Shown in pieces: positions 59,701 through 64,000 of a DNA stretch of 64,000 nt. Position 1 is the stretch's first letter. Every line of letters starts with the position of its first letter. The stretch lies in contig CM063506.1 of the NCBI GenBank assembly GCA_032207245.1, forward strand, positions 23,042,838 to 23,106,837, in the 5' to 3' direction. The notes below the pieces were generated by a model. It saw only the letters and a program-made list of their open reading frames with translations, did no database searches and had not been told where the DNA came from. Source of the stretch: Pardosa pseudoannulata (Eukaryota > Arthropoda > Arachnida > Araneae > Lycosidae). The position numbers and the translations under genes are program-made.

Positions 59701-60566
59701 GTATTGAGATAGAGTACAATTCTACTTTTTATTGTGGACGTAATTTTATCACAAAGTGAAATTCGCAAAAACTGTAACAATGCTTATTTTAAGCTAACTT
59801 GAGCTGACACTCTGAAATTTGTTTCTTACCATAAGGCAGCCTTAAAAGCCTTCTTGATTGGGTGATGCTGAACTGTAACGCACAGTGTGTAAAGTCGTGG
59901 CAAAGACCATTTGACTTAGTTTCTTTGCTGCTATTGCTGATTTTCGCCTCTGCTGTTAATGTTCTTCAAATTTCCATTTAAACTTTCAACTATATGGATT
60001 TTTTAGTTACTAAAATCTTACTACGTAACTTAGGATGCTGGCTGATGTTGTATCCAAATGCAACCCGCCAAGTATACGCACTTGCGTTAACTTGTTGAAT
60101 TTAATCCTAAATTTTACTTTGTAAAGCACTTTACTTATGCTACCTTTTTATTAAATCTCAACAGGTTCAATTCATTGCCATCTTCGTCCACTCATTCCAA
60201 CTACTGTTCAGAGAATGCAACTATCCTCATGGATTCATGTGGTGGATCGGATTCCATGCCGTCCTCTTCTGGTTCCTCTTCGCTGACTTCTACAAGAACA
60301 CCTACGGCAAGAGAGGCAGCAGATCAAAGGCCGCCTTGAACGGAAAGGCCGTCCACAACGAATCCAGAACAAACGGTGTGAACGGAACGAACGGGTACCA
60401 CGGAGGAAACGGCCTCCACAAGACCAACGGTGTCGTCAGCAACGGCACTTCCAACGGTACAACTAACGGGTATAGCAAACCGTCAGAGAACGGGTACAAG
60501 AACGGAACAAACGGCCATTCGAACGGATATCTTGTTCATAGGACGGCAACCTCCAAAGAGGAATAG
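19576..60566 (+). CDS. ELOVL: Very-long-chain fatty acid elongase (ELOVL family), seven coding exons, 342 aa
   Basis: The coding sequence joins 19576-19630, 52309-52499, 55944-56024, 57371-57427, 57569-57674, 58889-59025 and 60165-60566. All introns are GT/AG and the frame stays open to a TAG stop. The family is the ER-membrane 3-ketoacyl-CoA synthase that condenses malonyl-CoA with a long acyl-CoA, the first step of fatty acid elongation. Visible motifs are KxxExxDT (K121, E124, D127, T128), the catalytic histidine box LHVIHH (H144, H147, H148), [12 protein letters not shown] (174-185) and TAFQMVQ (205-211, split by intron 6). Several hydrophobic stretches fit a multi-pass ELOVL core of about 260 residues. 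Residues 268-342 are a polar tail with 13 Asn-Gly dipeptides, ending SKEE, so no canonical KKxx ER-retrieval signal is seen. The residue five before H144 is His, where relatives I recall usually have Gln. It looks closest to arthropod ELOVL1/7-like proteins; subfamily and substrate are inference. Confidence 0.97.
20931..20945 (+). promoter_or_regulatory. RFX X-box-like site in intron 1
   Basis: GTTGCTATGGGCAAC is close to the palindromic X-box (GTnRCC N0-3 RGYAAC). It lies 1.3 kb after exon 1 in a small GC-richer patch. It is a single sequence match without other support. Confidence 0.3.
22381..22452 (-). mobile_element. SINE 3' fragment
   Basis: Reverse-strand match to the family's 3' half: GAAGCAGTAGGTCCCGGTCT, CATCTGCCCTCGTGTAGC, AGTAGACCGTAACGC. 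The head is missing. Confidence 0.65.
25740..26090 (+). promoter_or_regulatory. CpG-rich pocket in intron 1: candidate enhancer or alternative promoter
   Basis: Markedly GC/CpG-richer than the surrounding intron (GCGCGCGAG, CCCGAGCGAAGG, TTCGCGC, GGGCAACGGGCGG). It contains an initiator-like CTCAGTCAG near 25975, an ATG at 26014 with an 18-codon frame, and a GTAGAG donor-like site at 26068. That frame ends in phase 0 and would not continue exon 2, which needs phase 1, so any exon here would be untranslated or initiate again in exon 2. Confidence 0.3.
27311..27460 (+). repeat. Dispersed ~148-bp repeat, copy 1
   Basis: Closely similar by eye to 37651-37798, including identical ACTTTTGAAACTAGCGGTAG and AATGTAATGCTTTTAATATT. 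Both copies are in ELOVL intron 1, same orientation, 10.3 kb apart. No coding or terminal-repeat signature is visible. Confidence 0.8.
27593..27670 (+). mobile_element. SINE 3' fragment
   Basis: CTGCTTTAAGCGTTAGATCC, CGGCTTCATTAGCAG and TAGCGCTCCAATCCAAACC match the family's tail. It is truncated at its 5' end. Confidence 0.65.
35550..35900. promoter_or_regulatory. GC-richer pocket with clustered ETS-like GGAA cores
   Basis: Contains AGGAAGTG, CACTTCCTCC (twice), GCCGGAAGGG and an E-box CACGTG at 35715-35720 within 300 bp, in an otherwise AT-rich intron. Candidate enhancer only. Confidence 0.25.
36076..36228 (+). mobile_element. tRNA-derived SINE with A and B boxes
   Basis: The head reads CGATGGTCGAATGGTAGAGC (A box), then a TCTCCAGTACTGGAG anticodon-arm-like segment and TTTGAATCCCGC (B box). 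GGCATGGATATTCGTAGACG, TTGGGAATCGGCTTTAAGCA, GCAGGTCCCGGTCTGATTAG and a tail ending CCCAAACC follow. It lies in ELOVL intron 1, same orientation. Confidence 0.8.
36279..36344 (+). mobile_element. SINE 3' tail fragment
   Basis: GTTCTGGTCTCTTAACCTCT, TGTGTAGTAAAAAGTAGAC and CTCTCAAAGCCAAA match the family's tail. It starts about 50 bp after the complete copy at 36076-36228, so tails again occur in tandem. Confidence 0.6.
37651..37798 (+). repeat. Dispersed ~148-bp repeat, copy 2
   Basis: Second copy of the repeat at 27311-27460. Differences are mostly single-base changes plus a length change in an A/T run. The flanks of the two copies are unrelated, so each copy was inserted or is a fragment of a dispersed element. 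Confidence 0.8.
38502..38564. repeat. Overlapping perfect inverted repeats (two mutually exclusive hairpins)
   Basis: 38502-38519 is the exact reverse complement of 38530-38547 (18 bp, 10-nt loop). 38524-38540 is the exact reverse complement of 38548-38564 (17 bp, 7-nt loop). The two hairpins share the middle segment ATGGCAGAAA. The pattern fits a local template-switch event during replication. Confidence 0.85.
38571..38720 (+). mobile_element. tRNA-derived SINE, diverged
   Basis: CATGGCTGAATAATTAGAAG (A-box region), GTACCGATGTCCGAATCCCA (B-box region), ATCTGTCTCATTAGTC, GTAGCAAAATGTAGACCGTA and GATCTCCAAACCAAAT align in order with the family. The double hairpin lies immediately upstream. 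Confidence 0.7.
40317..40366 (+). mobile_element. Possible SINE head fragment
   Basis: ATGTCGTCGATCGATAACCA followed by TTGCTCTACAGTACTGAAG resembles the head of the family (ATGGTCGAATGG...TTGCTCTCCAGTACTGGAG). It is short and diverged. Confidence 0.4.
41440..41590 (+). mobile_element. tRNA-derived SINE, diverged
   Basis: ATAGTGGTCGAATGGGAAGG (A box), CAGGAGTTCTTTGGTTCGAA (B box), ATTCGGAATCGGTTTTAAGC and TTTTGGTCTTGTTAGCACTC align in order with the family. Confidence 0.7.
43310..43440 (+). mobile_element. tRNA-derived SINE, diverged and 3'-truncated
   Basis: AGTGGTTAATACAAAGGGTT (A-box region), GAGTTGCGGGTTCAAATTCC (B box), GAGATGTTCGTAGATGTTGT, GAATCGGCTTGAAGCAG and ATCATTCTCATTAGC match the family in order. 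Confidence 0.65.
44644..44699. repeat. (AT)n microsatellite in ELOVL intron 1
   Basis: About 28 AT units. The two overlapping open frames with Tyr-Ile repeats (44528-44824 and 44578-44775) are created by it. Confidence 0.95.
45420..45680. promoter_or_regulatory. CpG-rich pocket with a GC hairpin
   Basis: Locally rich in CG dinucleotides (CCCGCTTTCGTCC, CACGGCGTG, CTCGACGGG, GTCGGCGTG). The perfect stem-loop CCGTGCC-CGCT-GGCACGG is at 45624-45641. Open frames exist on both strands here but neither shows a domain. Confidence 0.25.
46764..46994 (-). other. GC-richer pocket with a 76-codon minus-strand frame of unknown nature
   Basis: The - strand frame starting [20 protein letters not shown] is highly charged and lies in a patch with CG-rich sequence (TTTTCGAGCGCGCGACC near 46917-46933). 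I recognise no domain. It could be an old exon, a transposon fragment or chance; the AT-poor composition is the only reason to flag it. Confidence 0.15.
50540..50865. promoter_or_regulatory. GC-richer pocket 1.5 kb upstream of exon 2
   Basis: Contains GTGTGCGACGCCACTGG, CTCGGGCTATCGCAGCGAGG, a hairpin AGTCTGT-TTCTCAGT-ACAGACT at 50604-50625 whose loop is initiator-like, and GGGCACGGGTGAC. It could be an alternative promoter for a transcript starting just before exon 2, or an enhancer. Confidence 0.25.
51057..51102 (+). mobile_element. SINE 3' tail fragment
   Basis: GCCCTCGTGTAGCCAAAAAA and AGTGTAGTACTTCAAACCC match the tail of the family. Confidence 0.5.
52309..52499 (+). CDS. ELOVL: ELOVL coding exon 2 (residues 19-82)
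   Basis: The acceptor TTTTACAG precedes it and the donor GTAGGT follows at 52500. It completes codon 19 as Asp and encodes the first membrane segments. Landmarks are [20 protein letters not shown], the [17 protein letters not shown] loop (a typical ELOVL hydrophilic turn after the first helix) and a second hydrophobic segment ending TYMFLE. The 191 nt join exon 1 exactly in frame. Confidence 0.95.
52500..55943 (+). other. ELOVL intron 2 (3.4 kb)
   Basis: AT-rich intron with no recognisable gene. The open frames at 52723-52908 and 53479-53781 show no domain. A short GGGTCC/GGACCC inverted repeat lies near 54500. Confidence 0.85.
55944..56024 (+). CDS. ELOVL: ELOVL coding exon 3 (residues 83-109)
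   Basis: An 81-nt phase-0 exon between CAG and GTAAGT. It encodes the lumenal loop with [16 protein letters not shown], a region ELOVL proteins commonly share as a WxCxPVD(Y) motif. Confidence 0.95.
56025..57370 (+). other. ELOVL intron 3 (1.3 kb)
   Basis: AT-rich intron. A tRNA-like SINE head on the - strand lies near 56545-56625; otherwise nothing recognisable. Confidence 0.85.
56543..56625 (-). mobile_element. tRNA-like SINE head in intron 3
   Basis: The - strand carries GGGTCGTGGGTTAGTATATC followed by GATTTGGGTTAGATTCCCAA, with a recognisable B-box-like GGTTAGATTCC. The body differs from the main family. Confidence 0.45.
57371..57427 (+). CDS. ELOVL: ELOVL coding exon 4 (residues 110-128)
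   Basis: A 57-nt phase-0 exon with acceptor TTTCAG and donor GTACGT. It encodes [18 protein letters not shown], which contains the invariant KxxExxDT motif of the elongase family. Confidence 0.95.
57428..57568 (+). other. ELOVL intron 4 (141 bp)
   Basis: The shortest intron of the gene, simple AT-rich sequence between the KxxExxDT exon and the histidine-box exon. Nothing else is seen in it. Confidence 0.9.
57569..57674 (+). CDS. ELOVL: ELOVL coding exon 5 (residues 129-163): catalytic histidine box
   Basis: The acceptor is TTTAG and the donor GTAAGT. It encodes IFFVLRKKF, then the histidine box STLHVIHHG (H144, H147, H148), then [13 protein letters not shown]. The first base of Gly164 closes the exon in phase 1. 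The residue at position -5 from the first catalytic His is H139. Confidence 0.96.
57675..58888 (+). other. ELOVL intron 5 (1.2 kb)
   Basis: AT-rich intron with a poly(A) run near 58133-58149. No gene or mobile element is recognised. Confidence 0.88.
58889..59025 (+). CDS. ELOVL: ELOVL coding exon 6 (residues 164-209)
   Basis: The acceptor is TTTCAG and the donor GTTAGT. It encodes [20 protein letters not shown] followed by YYGL, i.e. the NSxxHxxMYxYY motif, then the [14 protein letters not shown] segment carrying the first half of TxxQxxQ. Confidence 0.96.
59026..60164 (+). other. ELOVL intron 6 (1.1 kb)
   Basis: AT-rich intron splitting the TxxQxxQ motif. It contains a recent 40-bp tandem duplication at 59309-59388 and nothing else recognised. 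Confidence 0.88.
59309..59388 (+). repeat. 40-bp tandem duplication in ELOVL intron 6
   Basis: TTGTCTAGTACATGGTAACA at 59311 recurs as TTGTCTAGTATATGGTAACA at 59351. The two 40-bp units differ at only a few bases. Confidence 0.85.
60165..60566 (+). CDS. ELOVL: ELOVL coding exon 7 (residues 210-342) with Asn-Gly-rich C-terminal tail
   Basis: The acceptor is CAACAG. It encodes [24 protein letters not shown], a last hydrophobic helix and [14 protein letters not shown] 75-residue low-complexity tail follows, dominated by NG, TNG, SNG and GNG units, and the exon stops at TAG (60564-60566). Third-codon positions are markedly C/G-rich compared with the AT-rich introns, which supports genuine coding selection. 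The tail is hydrophilic and should be cytosolic if ELOVL topology holds. Confidence 0.95.
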   Translation, partial: VQFIAIFVHSFQLLFRECNYPHGFMWWIGFHAVLFWFLFADFYKNTYGKRGSRSKAALNGKAVHNESRTNGVNGTNGYHGGNGLHKTNGVVSNGTSNGTTNGYSKPSENGYKNGTNGHSNGYLVHRTATSKEE

Positions 60567-61535
60567 CGCTGCTAAAGAACTATAGGATATTTTTTCAATC
60601 TATCGCCAAAAGGTTTAGCATTGAAATCGCTCACACAGTGCCTTAATCTCCAGAACTGATCAATCCCCAGCTATATATATTACTCGATGTCAGTGAATTT
60701 TGGCGTTTTATGCCAAACATATAGCAAAATATAATCCCCAGTGTACAACATAGCGCGACGGACTTTCGGCCTCGAATTTGTCGCGTGTACTGGCTAAACC
60801 TGTGTCGGTGACAACGCTAAAGAATCCTCTAAGTTATGGTTTTATGTAATCCTTGTCCAAACGTTTTTTGTGTCGACGTGTGACGGACTTGAGCTGCAGT
60901 CGATAAGAGAGCATCTTCAACACCACCAGCGAGCTTAGGACATTTTTAAGAGGGTTATACTTATGGAAGTCTCGAATACAATACAAATGGGCAACTGCTA
61001 CATGTTTTACCAGTTATACTTCCAAGAATTTTTTCTCGGGTCCGTGCAGCTGCTACTTTTTCTCAATCGGATTAACATCATGTTTTATAAAGCTCGAAAA
61101 TACTGTCCAGGCTGTGTGCTCCGTGAGCCTGCCCCATACTCCACTATGATTACAGCCCAGGGACATATTTTTCAGCTAGTCCTTCATTACAACGTCATTA
61201 ATGTCATTAACTTATTTGTACAATTTATTTTTACATTAACAGCAGAGTAGCAGACGATAGATTTTTAACTTTTACATCTTTTTTCTAATTGTGCTCCAAA
61301 GATGCTTTTATGAGAAATTCCGCACCTTTTTTAAGTAATTTCATGAAATTGTTGTTCATGTATTTTCAAATAGAACCTCACCACTTTAAGCAGTTAAAGA
61401 CCATACGGGACCACACTATGCATTGATTGTAACTTGTACAGAATTCTTACAACCCCAGAGACTTTTTTGTTGCAGTTGTAGTTATTTGCTTGTATTGCCT
61501 ATTGGGGTCAAATAAACCTGTTTATAATTAAGTGT
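60567..61535 (+). other. ELOVL 3' UTR
   Basis: Non-coding sequence after the stop, ending about 20 nt past the AATAAA at 61511, with GT-rich sequence downstream. It is less AT-rich at its start than the introns. A 95-codon open frame at 60963-61250 lies wholly inside it and shows no recognisable domain. Confidence 0.7.
61511..61516 (+). terminator. Poly(A) signal AATAAA for ELOVL
   Basis: A canonical hexamer about 945 nt after the stop, followed by a GT/T-rich downstream element (GTGTTTTTAACTTTGTGT). This is the best cleavage signal after the gene. Confidence 0.7.
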
Positions 61536-61539
61536 TTTT

Positions 61540-64000
61540 AACTTTGTGTACCTGTCTCTTTATCTGTGTTATGTCTTTCCTAAAATTTCCCAACTGTGAA
61601 ACACTTAACTAGATGCCTGAGTGCGTCACACTGAGGTGACACTTCATTCCTAAGCCTGACTGAATATGAACAGTAGTTCTTAAAACTCGGGAAGCAACGT
61701 TTCCCGAAAACGGCATTTTCGTTTCAAAACGTTACAATCTTAAAATTTTCAAAGAATTCAGTTTTAAGTATTCTGGGGAAAACATGTTTGGCAGGAAAAT
61801 GTTACTCTTTTGATTTGGTTATTTTACTTAGTTTTACTTGCTAATTTAAAACTAGAGAATTCTCAGTAGCCGTTAAAACTTAAGGGATCTCCAAGATTAT
61901 TAATGAATCTAAAAAGGAATACAAATTACATTTTAGTGTTTTTGTCGAAGTTTTCTTTAATATTTGTCTACACTTCTATACATAAAATTTAAATTTTTAA
62001 TGCTTAGTCATTTGCAAAATAGTCGTCTTGAAAACACTAGCTGTGAGTGTTAATTTCATCTAATCTTGACTATTCTTCACGAGTTACAGTATAAACTTCG
62101 CTGGTGTTCGCCCACCTTCAGACGCTTCTAAAAAAAGTTGGCTACGGTCTTAAATCTCATAAGTAAATGTAAATAGCGCAATAATGCTTTCGTAAACGGG
62201 AATAAGCCAACAAAGCAAGATCCCTAAAGGAAATGCGTAACTGGAGTTTGTTTACATTCCAAATTTTAATGGTTTAATTGGTGTTATGTTTGTTAAAAAT
62301 AAAACAATGCAGTCATTATTTTGATTTGAAAAGAAAATTTAGAATTATCTTGTGTAAGCATCAAAAGTTTAAACATTTTTAGGGAAAACATTTTTAGCAG
62401 CTTTTAGTAGCTGCGACGCAGTTGAAATGTATGTAAATGACGTGAGAGCTGAAAATAAAAACCTCGCTGGAACCACTATCTGTATGGCTTTAATCGAAAT
62501 AAATTCTTAATCTCCTGTACCTCGTGAGGGACTCTTAAGTTAAATAACTAAATAATTATTTGACCTATTAATGCTAGTCCCTGTTGTCGAATATATAGAT
62601 GACGTCTTAAATCTTAATTATGGACTTCACATAGTAAAACAGAATATTAGAAATTTATAAACAACTTGCAGCATTGCAAACTGTTCTCGTTATTGATCCG
62701 TTATTTTAATCCCTTCAGCTTGATCTTTTTCGAATATCTGATCAAAAATTTTAATTGATTAAAATTATATATAGTTGGGTTTTCTTCTGTAAAGTTTTTT
62801 GCCTTAATAAGGGAAGTGATACATGTAATATCCCCTGCAATGAGCACAAGTTTTATATTTAATACTTTCTGATACTATAGTTAGAAAGTCTATTGCTTTT
62901 TGAGATATTAAAGATAAATGAGTATGAAATAATTATTCTATACACATGTTTGCAGGTGGGGGAGGAGGGGAATAGTTTTAAAACTTTACTGTGAAAACAG
63001 CTTTGCAATGTTTTTGTCAAGAGAACATGAAAACTACTTTTGAATCATTCAAAGCTTATTTTCTGTAAACAAACTCGGTCTCAACGATAGTTTTCTCTTC
63101 ATTACGTACCACAAGCCTCCAAGAAGTTAAACGTTATACGATGACATTTATAAAAAAATCTTTAGGCAACTAAAGCATTTGTAGAATTTTCTTGGAATTT
63201 ATCATTTTCATGAAGGTATATGCCATTTCTATAAACTATTATCAAATTTTTGAGTGCATTTACGTTTTGATCGACATTTTCAGATTTTTTGGGCTACTTA
63301 CATTTTTAGACACTAACCGAAATCGTGATAAATACTATAAAAAAAATTCCAGTTACAGTAATGTATTTTAAGTGCCATATCAAATAAATTTTACCCTAAA
63401 TTTCTTAATAGACAACTTGTAATGTTTAAAATGAGTTTGTTATTATTAAGGCCAGGCTGTTGCATTCAAAGTTGCTTAAACTTCAATTTGTTTTACTATG
63501 TGCAGTCCATAATAAGTTGAATTTAATATTCATGTATATTCGGCTGAAATGATCGAGCATTAATGGGTTAGTAGCAAAATTGTAAGGAAATTTGCAAACC
63601 TTTCCCCCACACATATTCGCTTTTTATTTAAATTCTGGTTATAAATACGTCGTTAAACGGTTTGTTCAGGTTTTTTCTTTTATATTACGGCATTCAGCGA
63701 CTGGTATTGCCACAGTTAAGAGTTTGAGCCGACACTACTCTGACAGGATAAGTGTCAAAAGAAGGGCTTTTTTTCGAGTTGGAACTTGTATTTTTCGATA
63801 TTTAGTAACCGTTCCAACTCCAGTAAGAAAATTTAAAGTCTTTCCTCTTCACCTACTGAGGAATTACACATATATTTAAACTGACTCAATTATTTTAGCA
63901 GTGTATGTAGAACATTCGCCAATATGACTTTAAAAATACTTAATTGCACTTATGTTTGATGTTCGTTCCACTTGAGTGTTCTAAGCAATTTTTCATGAGA
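61540..64000. other. Region downstream of the ELOVL gene
   Basis: No coding sequence is supported. A perfect 10-bp inverted repeat GAGTTGGAAC/GTTCCAACTC lies at 63776-63820 within a domainless 95-codon frame (63592-63879). Confidence 0.65.

Noticed and set aside
60963..61250. 95-codon open frame after the ELOVL stop
   Set aside because: It lies within the 3' UTR ahead of the poly(A) signal and has no recognisable domain or coding composition.
63592..63879. 95-codon frame near the window end
   Set aside because: No recognisable family, and part of it is an inverted repeat.
1..64000. CRISPR arrays, rRNA genes, LTR retrotransposons, endogenous viral sequence
   Set aside because: No regularly spaced repeat-spacer pattern, rRNA core motifs, LTR pairs or reverse transcriptase/gag motifs were seen on either strand.

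Overview
The window is animal nuclear DNA, most likely from an arthropod and perhaps a chelicerate; I base this on the protein family, gene architecture and repeats, and no species can be fixed from sequence reading alone. It is strongly AT-rich, full of microsatellites and decayed transposons, and holds one clear protein-coding gene: a very-long-chain fatty acid elongase (ELOVL family) on the + strand. The gene has seven coding exons between 19576 and 60566. All splice sites are GT/AG and in phase, and the product is 342 residues. Every hallmark ELOVL motif is present: KxxExxDT, LHxxHH, NSxxHxxMYxYY and TxxQxxQ. The last exon adds an unusual Asn-Gly-rich tail.

Layout. Positions 1-19390 are intergenic. 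They carry six large AT/AC/GT microsatellites, a 36-bp minisatellite (3548-3730), a hAT element with perfect 8-bp target-site duplication and a transposase C-terminal remnant (5369-6269), a decayed mariner transposase directly beside it (6371-6960), a short inverted-repeat element (14491-14807), and a deleted piggyBac element with TTAA flanks that jumped into a SINE (15128-15996). A long imperfect hairpin lies at 18840-18897, about 0.6 kb upstream of the likely promoter. The promoter (about 19397-19463) has a palindromic CRE, a TATA-like box and an initiator-like site.

Positions 19631-52308 are a single 32.7-kb first intron. It contains SINE fragments, a ~148-bp repeat present twice, a double-hairpin inverted repeat, and five GC/CpG-richer pockets that could be enhancers or alternative first exons. 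Positions 52309-60566 hold coding exons 2-7 with introns of 0.14-3.4 kb. The 3' UTR runs to a poly(A) signal at 61511. Positions 61540-64000 show no gene I can support.

A tRNA-derived SINE family runs through the whole window (at least a dozen full or partial copies in both orientations). Consensus features are a tRNA-like head with A and B boxes, a body containing GGAATCGGCTTTAAGCAG, and a tail ending near CCAAACCAAA. No virus, CRISPR array, operon, rRNA or intact tRNA was seen.
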